The position numbers and the translations under genes are program-made. The notes beneath the pieces were generated by a model. That model ran no database searches. It was not told the DNA's origin and saw only the letters and a list, made by a program, of their open reading frames with translations. Positions 30,121 through 36,985 of a stretch of DNA of 40,890 nucleotides are shown here, one piece after another. Numbering within the stretch: the stretch's first letter is position 1; each line of letters begins with the position of its first letter. This DNA is from Alphaproteobacteria bacterium. Its GTDB lineage: Bacteria > Pseudomonadota > Alphaproteobacteria > CAAHEQ01 > UBA3637. The stretch covers positions 1 through 40,890 of the forward strand of contig SUVA01000009.1 in the NCBI GenBank assembly GCA_015062245.1, read 5' to 3'.

Positions 30121-30615
30121 ATGAAAATATTGTTAAAAACGACAGGTCTCCCTGAATTCGTTCAAATTACTATTGCTCGTGAAGGCAGAAGACTTCTCAG
30201 TCACAAATTATTTTCCTCGAATGAAAAGGAGGACATCATCCAGGAACTTATCCTTTATTATCTAGAGCATTTTCACCGACAGAAAATCCCCCACGAATCT
30301 TATGTGGTAACATCGTTAAAAAATCAAGCCACTAAATTGATAAGGACCAAAGCTCGCCAGCGCTTTGGTCTTTTTCTTTCTTTGGACGATGTGGAAACAG
30401 ATCCGCGAGAAGTGGCAGATGATAATGATATTTCCCGAGAAGATATAAGGATCCTGCTTAATGATTTAACGAAAGGATTGAGTCCCAAAGAATACACTCT
30501 GTTGAATTTGGTCAAAGAGGGATATTCCCTGGATGAAATCGCTTCCAAATACAGCGTTTCCAAAAACACGATTTATAAAATTTTTGAAAAAATCAAAAAA
30601 AATTATAAAAAGTGA
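30121..30615 (+). CDS. Sigma-factor-like phage regulator
   Basis: The 164-residue protein has an ECF-like layout. An N-terminal segment resembles sigma region 2 (KEDIIQELILYYLEHF, then YVVTSLKNQATKLIRTKARQ, about 36-80). After an acidic linker comes a region 4-type helix-turn-helix (LSPKEYTLLNLVKEGYSLDEIASKYSVSKNTIYKIFEKIKK, about 119-160). It may redirect host RNA polymerase to phage promoters or act as a DNA-binding activator. Its leader is strongly structured. A 34-bp repeat copy overlaps its stop codon region, just upstream of the next operon. Confidence 0.75.
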   Translation: MKILLKTTGLPEFVQITIAREGRRLLSHKLFSSNEKEDIIQELILYYLEHFHRQKIPHESYVVTSLKNQATKLIRTKARQRFGLFLSLDDVETDPREVADDNDISREDIRILLNDLTKGLSPKEYTLLNLVKEGYSLDEIASKYSVSKNTIYKIFEKIKKNYKK

Positions 30616-30646
30616 GAACGATTTTTTGATTTGCGGGCTTGTTTTG
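30613..30646 (+). repeat. 34-bp direct repeat, copy 2
   Basis: This second copy of the 27616-27649 repeat overlaps the final codon of the sigma-like gene and lies 32 bases upstream of the replication operon start at 30678. The two differ at only two bases, both C/T. Confidence 0.75.
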
Positions 30647-30677
30647 AATGTAAAGCAAAAAGATGAAAGGAGCCAAA

Positions 30678-30878
30678 ATGCATTACAACCAAAATAGGAC
30701 GACTTATGAGCGGATCAGAAAATTGCCAGCATTGACCCTCATTAATATGAGCTGGGATGAGCTAAAAAAAATTGAAAAGGATATTAAACAGGAGCTGAAT
30801 CGTGTCACGATGGCCCTTAAATGGATCCAAGGTATCCAGCGTGTAAAACAGTCCAAGGAGGTGGATAATGATTGTTAA
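30678..30878 (+). CDS. Small phage protein opening the replication operon
   Basis: The 66-residue helical protein (ELKKIEKDIKQELNRVTMALKWIQGIQ) is possibly a coiled coil. Its start has an AAAGGAG ribosome site at 30666-30672. It overlaps the next ORF by 11 bases, with that gene's AAGGAGG inside its own end. It is not recognised. Confidence 0.65.
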   Translation: MHYNQNRTTYERIRKLPALTLINMSWDELKKIEKDIKQELNRVTMALKWIQGIQRVKQSKEVDNDC

Positions 30879-31515
30879 AATGTCTTTTCTCCTTTATACC
30901 TCGTTCTACAATGCCATCAAAAATCTTGATGACATCAGCGCTGGCCGATTATTTAAAGGAATTTTTGAATACCATATGTTCAAAAAACTCCCCGTTGGTC
31001 TTTCGGAACGTGGCCTGGGGTGCTTTGAAATAATGCAACCTATCTTTGATCAAAACATTGATGAATACCGAAAACGCTCTGAGCGCAACAAGAAAAATAT
31101 CCAAAAGCGCTGGAAAAAGCAGGCTGATTTCACGGATGTTATCGGTGGAAATGATACGACTGGTATAAGTGGTATGTATAATGATAATGTAAATGGTAAT
31201 GATAATGGGAATGAAAATGTAAATGTAAATGATAATAAGAAGGTTAAAAAGAAGAAGAATGAAAAAAAGAAAAAAGAGAAAAAAGAAATCCCGTTCATAA
31301 AACCAACCATCGAGGAAGTTCGGGCATACTGTGAGGCTCGTCAAAATGGAGTGGATGCTGAACACTTCTACAACTTCTACGAGGCCAAGGACTGGATGCT
31401 TGGCAAAAATAAAATCAAGAACTGGAAATGTTGTGTTCATACGTGGGAGCGCAGGAACAAAGACGTGCCTCCAAAACAGGCAACAGACATTGATGCATGG
31501 CTGGAGGCTTTATGA
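30868..31515 (+). CDS. DUF6291-like phage replication protein with Asn/Lys-rich linker
   Basis: The 215-residue protein begins MSFLLYTSFYNAIKNLDDISAGRLFKGIFEYH, the hallmark of DUF6291-type proteins found near phage replication genes. Residues ~95-140 form a low-complexity hinge, first Asn/Asp/Val repeats and then Lys/Glu. A C-terminal domain (PTIEEVRAYCEARQNGVDAEHFYNFYEAKDW...IKNWKCCVHTWER) resembles the tail of phage replisome organisers. It is probably an origin-binding or initiator-like factor. The start at 30868 is preferred over 30880 for its better spacing to AGGAGG. It overlaps the next gene at TTTATGATG. Confidence 0.75.
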   Translation: MIVKMSFLLYTSFYNAIKNLDDISAGRLFKGIFEYHMFKKLPVGLSERGLGCFEIMQPIFDQNIDEYRKRSERNKKNIQKRWKKQADFTDVIGGNDTTGISGMYNDNVNGNDNGNENVNVNDNKKVKKKKNEKKKKEKKEIPFIKPTIEEVRAYCEARQNGVDAEHFYNFYEAKDWMLGKNKIKNWKCCVHTWERRNKDVPPKQATDIDAWLEAL

Positions 31516-32078
31516 TGGAAGAAGAAGACAAAATGGAAAAAGCCAGCCTTCAAACCAAAACGGTTTTGAAGATTTTTGCGGATATTTATGGAATTCCCAG
31601 CTGGCAAAAAAATCCCAAGGATGGACAGGATGTTGGTAAAATCATCAAGCTGTGGAACGAAACACTTCATGGTTATTCCCTAGCCCAGGTGGAGGAAGCG
31701 GCGTTTCATATAGTGCGCCAGCAAAAGTCTATGCGTTTTCCAACAATCAGTCATATGCGGGCGCAGTTGTTTGATAAAAGCAAAGAAGAAGACATCAAGC
31801 AAAAAATTGCCGAAATAGAAAAGAAACTCCGTGAACCCCGTGAAGAAACGGATCCAATCCGTAAAAGAATGTGTTCTTTTTACGTGGGTGGACATAAAGT
31901 TCTGCCGGGTGTTTATGAGTGGGCAGCCAAACAGGTGATAAATGATGTGGAACGTACTTATCCGGAGCTCAGATTTTCTAGTTATGGCCCATTGGTTAGA
32001 AAAGCTGAGGAATTGGGTTGGCTGGATAGCGGCAAGATCATTGATTATTGCAAAGAGATCGGAGGTTATAATGACTGA
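31512..32078 (+). CDS. Putative phage helicase loader-like protein
   Basis: The 188-residue soluble protein has an N-terminal block (VLKIFADIYGIPSWQ...IIKLWNETLHGYSLAQVEEAAFHIVRQQKSMRFPTISHMRAQLF) whose spacing resembles phage helicase loader/inhibitor (G39P-like) N-domains. A charged helix follows, then an unrecognised C-terminal part (PGVYEWAAKQVINDVERTYPELRF). Its position directly after an initiator-like gene fits that role, but the assignment is inference. GGAGG lies inside the end of the upstream gene; the downstream start overlaps its stop (ATGACTGA). Confidence 0.5.
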   Translation: MMEEEDKMEKASLQTKTVLKIFADIYGIPSWQKNPKDGQDVGKIIKLWNETLHGYSLAQVEEAAFHIVRQQKSMRFPTISHMRAQLFDKSKEEDIKQKIAEIEKKLREPREETDPIRKRMCSFYVGGHKVLPGVYEWAAKQVINDVERTYPELRFSSYGPLVRKAEELGWLDSGKIIDYCKEIGGYND

Positions 32079-32472
32079 ACTGACTTTGGATGAAATCAAG
32101 GACACTTTGGAAACAGCGGCTTATGTGGAACGTCTGATGCCTCCAGTTCGCCCGCCCAAGTATCGTTCTTGTATACCCGAGATTATTTATACGCCCCAAG
32201 AGTTAGCCTTCATGGATCGGCGACTGGTTCGTCCTCGCCCAACACAGGCACAGGTGGGCCTGTGGGAGATGGTGGTTTTGGAATGGTTACCCCTCCTTAC
32301 CCCCTATGAGCACAACTTGGTTTGGAAGCGAGCCAACCGTTTACCTTGGAAACTCCTTTGCCGGGAATTGGGGCGCACGCGTGTTCATCTGTGGCGGATT
32401 TACGATCGTGCTTTGATGAAAATTCAGATGAAACAAAAATCAAAAAAATGTTGTCAACATAAAAAGACTTAA
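32071..32472 (+). CDS. DUF6362 family prophage protein
   Basis: The 133-residue protein carries the DUF6362 pattern: MPPVRPPKYRSCIPEI, then WEMVVLEWLPLLTPYEHNLVWKRANRLPWKLLCRELGRTRVHLWRIYDRAL. The second part is a helix-turn-helix-like DNA-binding region. Such proteins are frequent in alphaproteobacterial prophages and may be late regulators. The start at 32071 follows a GGAGG ribosome site. It is the last gene of the overlapping 30678-32472 operon. Confidence 0.8.
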   Translation: MTELTLDEIKDTLETAAYVERLMPPVRPPKYRSCIPEIIYTPQELAFMDRRLVRPRPTQAQVGLWEMVVLEWLPLLTPYEHNLVWKRANRLPWKLLCRELGRTRVHLWRIYDRALMKIQMKQKSKKCCQHKKT

Positions 32473-32497
32473 CATTTTTCCAAAAAATCGCTATATT
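32469..32497 (+). promoter_or_regulatory. Promoter of the SAM synthetase transcript
   Basis: TTAACA at 32469-32474 and TATATT at 32492-32497 are 17 bases apart, overlapping the end of the DUF6362 gene. It predicts a ~150-base leader before the ATG at 32653. Confidence 0.6.
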
Positions 32498-32509
32498 TTG
32501 AGTACAATC

Positions 32510-32551
32510 GGGAGTGGAATGCGAACAAGCACCACTCCCCTTGATTTTTTT
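32510..32551 (+). terminator. Terminator-like hairpin near the start of the metK leader
   Basis: GGGAGTGG (32510-32517) pairs with CCACTCCC (32532-32539), and a T tract follows at 32545-32551. It can end the upstream operon. Because it lies just after the predicted start of the metK transcript, it could also act as an early attenuator. Confidence 0.6.
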
Positions 32552-32577
32552 CATTAAATTTGGCAAAATAAACCTAA

Positions 32578-32644
32578 CCTCATCGGGTGATGAGGTGATG
32601 TGGATTTAAGCCGACTTGTCCCACTAAAGCGGACTAAACAGGAG
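32578..32644 (+). promoter_or_regulatory. Structured leader, candidate SAM-II/SAM-V-like riboswitch
   Basis: A perfect hairpin CCTCATC-GGGT-GATGAGG (32578-32595) is followed by interleaved pairings. GTGG (32600-32603) pairs with CCAC (32621-32624), and TTTAagCCG (32605-32613) with CGGacTAAA (32630-32638). That order is an H-type pseudoknot. The blocks GTGG, ATTT, AGCCG, CTTG, CCAC, TAAA and CTAAA appear in the order I recall for SAM-II riboswitches. The AGGAG ribosome site of the SAM synthetase starts 2 bases after the last pairing. The resemblance is judged from memory, without a covariance search. Confidence 0.4.
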
Positions 32645-32652
32645 AAAGCTTT

Positions 32653-33654
32653 ATGCGTAAAACAGCAGAAGCGGTGTCGATTGGCCACCCAGATAAAACA
32701 GCCGATTACATTTCAAGTTATATTTTAGATCGTTTAATTGAACAAGACCCCGAGGTCAGGTATGCCGTTGAGGTGATGGTGAAAGATAACAACGTCATCT
32801 TGGGGGGAGAAGTGACCGGCCATGTGGATATGGCAGGGATTAAGGATCATGTCCGACAAGCCTTGCGCGAAGTCGGGTATGATGAACGCTATGCCACGAT
32901 TTGGGGGAAGCACGCCATTGACATTAACCAAATCAAGATCCTGAACTTGATCGGGGTGCAATCATCCGATATTGGTCAGGGTGTCCAGCAAAATGGCTGG
33001 GGTGACCAAGGGGTATTTGTGGGTTTTGCTTGTCAGGGCGATGGGCTTATCAACAGCGAACTGTTCCTGGCCAAAAAATTAAACAATTCTCTTTACATGA
33101 AAGCACGTCAAAGTGATAACTTGGGGATTGACATTAAAACGCAGATTACCTTGGCGGACGATGGCCATGTTGAAACTGCGATTGCGGCAGTACCCATGTT
33201 AAAACCTGAAAGCCTGGAAGAGTTCATCTGTGACACTTTGGGGGAAGTCCCCGACAAGATCATCGTAAATGGAACGGGCGTGTATCAAACCCACTCGGCC
33301 ATTGCTGACTGTGGGATCACGGGACGGAAACTGGCCTGTGATTTTTATTCCACTGCTTGCCCGATTGGAGGTGGAAGTCCTTGGACCAAGGATGCCAGCA
33401 AGGCTGATTTAACCTTGAACCTCTACGCCCGCCGGTTGGCTGTTCAATACTTGGCAGATAATGATGCGTGTTTTGTGTTCCTGTCCTCCTGCATTGGACG
33501 GGCAGAACTCCCCAGTGCTGTCATCAAAACGATCAAGGGGAATGAACGCAAAGAACTCAACCTGTCCATCAACAAAACACCAACTGAACTGATTGAAAGT
33601 TTAGACCTCAGAAAGCCCGTGTTTGCGCGGCTTTGTCTGAATGGTTTAGTCTAA
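32653..33654 (+). CDS. metK: Prophage S-adenosylmethionine synthetase
   Basis: MetK makes SAM from methionine and ATP. The 333-residue protein keeps the main active-site blocks: GHPDK at 11-15, GGEVTG at 51-56, GDQG at 117-120, GITGRK at 221-226 and GGGSPWTKDASKAD at 239-252 with the catalytic-type lysines. It is shorter than the usual ~380-400 residues. The central region is compact, and it ends soon after the DLRKP equivalent of the E. coli DLRPYG segment, lacking the C-terminal AYGHFGR region. It may therefore be a minimal but active form; this needs testing. Its location between phage replication genes and a SAM-dependent methyltransferase suggests local supply of methyl donor. Confidence 0.9.
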   Translation: MRKTAEAVSIGHPDKTADYISSYILDRLIEQDPEVRYAVEVMVKDNNVILGGEVTGHVDMAGIKDHVRQALREVGYDERYATIWGKHAIDINQIKILNLIGVQSSDIGQGVQQNGWGDQGVFVGFACQGDGLINSELFLAKKLNNSLYMKARQSDNLGIDIKTQITLADDGHVETAIAAVPMLKPESLEEFICDTLGEVPDKIIVNGTGVYQTHSAIADCGITGRKLACDFYSTACPIGGGSPWTKDASKADLTLNLYARRLAVQYLADNDACFVFLSSCIGRAELPSAVIKTIKGNERKELNLSINKTPTELIESLDLRKPVFARLCLNGLV

Positions 33655-33698
33655 TCTCAAGCCCCTGCTACCCTGGGTCCTTCCTCATCTTACTCGCT

Positions 33699-33728
33699 AT
33701 GCGGGGACGCAAGCCGCGGCATTTTTTT
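33699..33728 (+). terminator. Possible terminator after metK
   Basis: ATGC (33699-33702) can pair with GCAT (33719-33722), with GG/CC inside, and a T tract follows. The stem is imperfect. Confidence 0.4.
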
Positions 33729-33808
33729 AGCGAAACGCCTTTTTGTTTGGTGGTCGGGGGTATCTCAAACACCAGTAATATCAACGCCTTTGAGGGGTAG
33801 TCCTCTCT

Positions 33809-33843
33809 TTTGGGTGGTCACCTATACGATTTGGGTGGTCACC
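33809..33843 (+). promoter_or_regulatory. Twin operator-like repeats before the methyltransferase
   Basis: The 14-base sequence TTTGGGTGGTCACC occurs at 33809-33822 and 33830-33843, 21 bases apart start to start (two helical turns). Each contains the palindrome GGTG-N2-CACC. A partial third copy, TTTGGTGGTC, is at 33746-33755. The second copy ends 11 bases before the AAGGA ribosome site. Confidence 0.6.
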
Positions 33844-33865
33844 CTTTCTTTTTTAAGGAATTAAC

Positions 33866-35089
33866 ATGCATTTTCAAGAAAACTTTCCGGTGGATCAACT
33901 GATCCCCTATGCCCGTAATTCTCGGACACACAACGAAGAACAGGTCACACAAATTGTGGCCAGCATCAAGGAGTTTGGATTCACAAACCCCATTCTGATT
34001 GATAAGGACAATGTCATCATTGCCGGTCATGGCCGGTTAATGGCCGCCCAAAGGATGGGCCTGAAAACGGTACCCGTCATCCAACTGCCCCACCTGACAG
34101 AAACGCAACGCCGCGCTTTGGTCATAGCCGACAACAAAATTGCAATGAATGCCGGCTGGAACGAAGAAATGCTCCACTTAGAATTGGAGGATTTAAAGGA
34201 AGAGGATTTTAATTTGGACCTGTTGGGCTTTAATCCGGACGAATTGAAAGAGATTGAACTGTTCGGGGAAACTAACCCAGAGGTCTCTGACAAGGATGAT
34301 GAGGTACCTGAACCACCCGAAGAGCCGATTACCAAAAGAGGCGATGTTTGGATTTTGGGTAAACACCGGTTGATTTGTGGGGACACAACCATGATTGATG
34401 ATATCAAAAAGCTGATGCAAGATGATATCGCCGATATGATCTTTACCGATCCCCCCTATAATGTGAACTATGGGGCCACAATGAAGGATGCGCTCCGGTA
34501 CCATTCCAGTCCCAATCACGATCGGCGGATCATGAACGATAACTTGGGCGAGGACTTTGGCCAGTTCTTGACAGACAGTTTATCCAATATGTTGATGTAT
34601 TGCCGGGGGGCCGCTTATGTATGTATGAGTTCCTCAGAGCTGCATACCCTTTACAATGCGTTTGTAGCGGCAGGGGGTAAATGGTCCACCTTTATCATTT
34701 GGGCCAAAAATACCTTCACCTTGGGTCGGTCAGATTACCAACGGCAATATGAGCCTATCCTTTACGGTTGGGTTAAAGATAAAGAACACCACTGGTGTGG
34801 GGACAGAAATCAGTCCGATGTTTGGGAATACAACAAGCCCGTCCGGAACGATTTGCACCCGACTATGAAACCGGTGGAGCTGGTTATGCGGGCCATCGAA
34901 AATAGCTCCAAACTGGGGGATATTGTTTTGGATGGATTTGGGGGCTCTGGATCCACGCTGATTGCCTGTCAAAAGCTAGGCCGAGTCGCTCGAGTCGTCG
35001 AATTAGATCCGAAATACTGCGATGTGATCATCAAACGCTGGGAAGAAATGACTGGCAAAAAGGCTGTTCTGTGGGAGAATGAAGAATAG
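33866..35089 (+). CDS. ParB-like/DNA methyltransferase fusion (N6-adenine or N4-cytosine)
   Basis: The 407-residue protein has an N-terminal ParB/sulfiredoxin-like nuclease-fold domain (residues 1-95: QLIPYARNSRTHNEEQVTQIVASIKEFGFTNPILID, then AGHGRLMAAQRMG). A C-terminal beta-class type methyltransferase follows, with DPPY at 195-198 before the SAM-binding FGGSGST at 358-364. It transfers methyl groups from SAM to DNA bases. No restriction enzyme is adjacent, so it is an orphan modification enzyme, common in alphaproteobacterial phages. Possible roles are protection from host restriction or marking phage DNA. Its neighbour metK makes its cosubstrate. Confidence 0.93.
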   Translation: MHFQENFPVDQLIPYARNSRTHNEEQVTQIVASIKEFGFTNPILIDKDNVIIAGHGRLMAAQRMGLKTVPVIQLPHLTETQRRALVIADNKIAMNAGWNEEMLHLELEDLKEEDFNLDLLGFNPDELKEIELFGETNPEVSDKDDEVPEPPEEPITKRGDVWILGKHRLICGDTTMIDDIKKLMQDDIADMIFTDPPYNVNYGATMKDALRYHSSPNHDRRIMNDNLGEDFGQFLTDSLSNMLMYCRGAAYVCMSSSELHTLYNAFVAAGGKWSTFIIWAKNTFTLGRSDYQRQYEPILYGWVKDKEHHWCGDRNQSDVWEYNKPVRNDLHPTMKPVELVMRAIENSSKLGDIVLDGFGGSGSTLIACQKLGRVARVVELDPKYCDVIIKRWEEMTGKKAVLWENEE

Positions 35090-35201
35090 TCGGACAATAT
35101 GCTGAAAAGAAAGTTGCAGGCGCATATTGGCGGTATTTTCCCGCATCATTTGGCTGATTTTTAATTATCATTATTTATCAAGTAGTTATTGTTAAAAATA
35201 A

Positions 35202-35222
35202 TGCAGAAATAACTGGATATAA
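35202..35222 (+). promoter_or_regulatory. Shared regulatory motif, upstream of the small-gene cassette
   Basis: TGCA-N6-ACTGGATATAA reads on the plus strand here and on the minus strand at 37426-37446, in each case upstream of a gene reading away from the motif. TATAA may be part of a -10. A 7-bp inverted repeat AGTTATT / AATAACT overlaps it on the left. Confidence 0.5.
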
Positions 35223-35299
35223 ATTCGAATAAGAGCGATTGTTGTGTTGTAAGCAAAGGCATGATGGCCCGCGCAAAAACTAAAATAAAAGGATACGAA

Positions 35300-35611
35300 A
35301 TGAAGACAGTTAAAACTTACATGGTCAGAAAGCCCGCAGACCTCGACGAAGTAAAGAGCATAACCAGAGCCAACAGCGACAGACTTGAAACTGTGGCGGT
35401 GGTTGAAATCATTAACCTGACACCAGCCGAACATAAAAGAGTATGCAAGAACCCATTAAACGACTACGGCTTCTTAAAAGGCAAAGGCGGCTACTCTAGT
35501 GAGCATGAATATCGCCAGGTGGTTGAGATTACAGCAGACGGCCAACCGACACTTTACGCCGACCCGTCTGGTTCAAGCTACTGCCGCTACTTAGGCATAG
35601 AGGTTAAATAA
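35300..35611 (+). CDS. Small accessory prophage protein A
   Basis: The 103-residue soluble protein (opening MKTVKTYMVRKPADLDEVKSI) is not confidently recognised. A conserved-looking segment LTPAEHKRVCKNPLNDYGFLKGKGGY lies in the middle. ATG at 35300 is chosen for its AAAGGA ribosome site; an in-frame ATG at 35261 would add 13 basic residues. It is the first of five closely spaced genes. Codon choice (GCC, GAC, AAC, AGC) differs from the host genes upstream. Confidence 0.7.
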   Translation: MKTVKTYMVRKPADLDEVKSITRANSDRLETVAVVEIINLTPAEHKRVCKNPLNDYGFLKGKGGYSSEHEYRQVVEITADGQPTLYADPSGSSYCRYLGIEVK

Positions 35612-35621
35612 GGAGGTCGAT

Positions 35622-35918
35622 ATGATGAATAAAAAAGCAAACCTGAACCAAGCCTTTAAAGAGCTCCGTAAGCTCGGATATTTTGCAAGACAAAACTTTA
35701 TGTGCTGTCAATCCTGCGCTTGGGCCGCGGTACCGATGGATGCCAAAAAGGTGGTCTTTTACCACAGGCAAGATACCGAGGAATTAAACAAGACCGGTGA
35801 ATGTTACCTTGCCTGGTCCGGTGACCGGGACGAAATCGCCGAGGTCTTGGAACGCAACGGGGTCTTAAAGACAAAGCCCGAGGACGAAGGCAAAAGATTT
35901 GAAATCAGCATTAACTAG
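35622..35918 (+). CDS. Small accessory prophage protein B, DUF6891-like
   Basis: In this 98-residue protein the pattern LRKLGYFARQNFMCCQSCAWAAV, VFYHRQDTEELNKTGECYLAWSG resembles DUF6891-type proteins: a short helix, a CC-x2-C cluster, then H-x-QDT. The Cys cluster may bind metal. AAGGAGG precedes the start. It lies 10 bases after protein A. Its function is unknown. Confidence 0.7.
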   Translation: MMNKKANLNQAFKELRKLGYFARQNFMCCQSCAWAAVPMDAKKVVFYHRQDTEELNKTGECYLAWSGDRDEIAEVLERNGVLKTKPEDEGKRFEISIN

Positions 35919-35930
35919 AAAGGAAAAACA

Positions 35931-36422
35931 ATGACTGAGATTTTAAAGACACAAAACAAAACCTGGGGATTTTGGGGAACCGCCAGCAACCATATAGAAC
36001 ATAAAAAGGAAATGCAGGCATTTTGGGATAAGGCCGCCGAGATAATCCAATCCAAGGGCTTAACCCCGCAACAAACCTTAGGGCTGATGGACAGTCGCTG
36101 GGGCCGCCACATCGCTGACGAGTTTGCCGAAGAACTCAGCACTAACCTGGAAACATTCGCCTCAGTATTTAAACGGCAAATGAGCACGATCCGCCTGATT
36201 AAGGAGTTCCGCTATTATGTGGACCCGAAAGCATTCCCGGACGTAAAGCCTCGCGCTTATGAGAATTTCGCCAAGGATTTAACCAAACTCTGCAAGACCT
36301 ACGGCGTAACGATTAAATGCATCGGCGGCGTGGTCCTGCACTCGCAAGACGAACTGAAAAAGCTCCTTGGTTATAGCTCAGATTTAGATAGCGGTGATAT
36401 TTACCCGATTTGGAAGGATTAA
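35931..36422 (+). CDS. Small accessory prophage protein C
   Basis: This 163-residue soluble protein is predicted to be largely helical (HKKEMQAFWDKAAEIIQSKGLTPQQTLGLMDSRWGRHIADEFAEEL). It has a C-terminal alpha/beta-like end (LCKTYGVTIKCIGGVVLHSQDELKKL). It is not recognised as a named family. An AAAGGA ribosome site precedes it and it is 12 bases from gene B, so it is part of the cassette operon. Confidence 0.65.
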   Translation: MTEILKTQNKTWGFWGTASNHIEHKKEMQAFWDKAAEIIQSKGLTPQQTLGLMDSRWGRHIADEFAEELSTNLETFASVFKRQMSTIRLIKEFRYYVDPKAFPDVKPRAYENFAKDLTKLCKTYGVTIKCIGGVVLHSQDELKKLLGYSSDLDSGDIYPIWKD

Positions 36423-36424
36423 AA

Positions 36425-36796
36425 ATGTATAAGAATGTACCCAAAACATTACAGATAAAAATAAAAAAGGCCGCCGATATTATTAACAGCCACAATGGGG
36501 TTGTAGATACGATGTTGGTCGCAAAGGGAAAAGATTTTTATGGATATCAGCCTTATCCCCAACCGAAAAAGGAACCTGCTTCTAAGGTGCCTAAAGAACG
36601 GATGGAGGAACTCAGCCACGCCTTCGAAGAAGCTCAAAAAGCACTTACAAAAGAGAAAGTTGAACTTCTTGTTTGTTTTGTATCCTTAAAAGAAGGAGGC
36701 GTAGCGGTCTTTGTAGCTCAAAAAGCAGTTGATCGCCGGCTGAGCGTTTTTGAAGAACTGAAAAAAATGGAGGAACACCATGCCAAAATATCCTGA
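36425..36796 (+). CDS. Small accessory prophage protein D
   Basis: The 123-residue protein has a Lys/Pro-rich middle (GYQPYPQPKKEPASKVPKERMEEL) and a C-terminal helix, with no signal peptide. The start at 36425 has AAGGA upstream and sits 2 bases after the gene C stop; the ATG at 36410 would overlap gene C. Its end overlaps gene E by 17 bases. It is not recognised. Confidence 0.6.
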   Translation: MYKNVPKTLQIKIKKAADIINSHNGVVDTMLVAKGKDFYGYQPYPQPKKEPASKVPKERMEELSHAFEEAQKALTKEKVELLVCFVSLKEGGVAVFVAQKAVDRRLSVFEELKKMEEHHAKIS

Positions 36797-36977
36797 TATT
36801 ACGGTCCAGCTGACCGGTAAAGACGGGAATGCATTTAATATATTAGGTATATGTTTGCGGGCGATGCGCCGGGCCGGATTAAGCCAAGAAGAACGCGATA
36901 CCTTTCAGGCGGAAGCAACATCCGGCAATTATGACCACTTACTTGCCACCTGTATGGAATGGTTTAACGTAGAATAA
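36780..36977 (+). CDS. Small accessory prophage protein E
   Basis: The 65-residue protein (MPKYPDITVQLTGKDGNAFNILGICLRAMRRAG, then EATSGNYDHLLATCMEWFNVE) resembles a small conserved protein I have seen in many bacterial mobile elements. Its role is unknown. GGAGG precedes the start, inside gene D. It is the last gene of the cassette, ending at a bidirectional terminator. Confidence 0.7.
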   Translation: MPKYPDITVQLTGKDGNAFNILGICLRAMRRAGLSQEERDTFQAEATSGNYDHLLATCMEWFNVE

Positions 36978-36985
36978 TTGGAAAT

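Noticed and set aside
30949-31440. 163-residue Phe/Ile-rich minus-strand ORF that looks like a membrane protein
   Set aside because: The hydrophobic stretch is only the reverse complement of the Asn/Lys hinge in the DUF6291-like gene.
33866-34160. ParB partition protein of a plasmid prophage
   Set aside because: The ParB-like region is fused to a methyltransferase and no ParA is nearby. The fusion is a known phage methyltransferase architecture.
35100-35165. 21-residue ORF after the methyltransferase
   Set aside because: It has no ribosome site, no recognisable sequence and ends in an A/T-rich spacer; probably chance.
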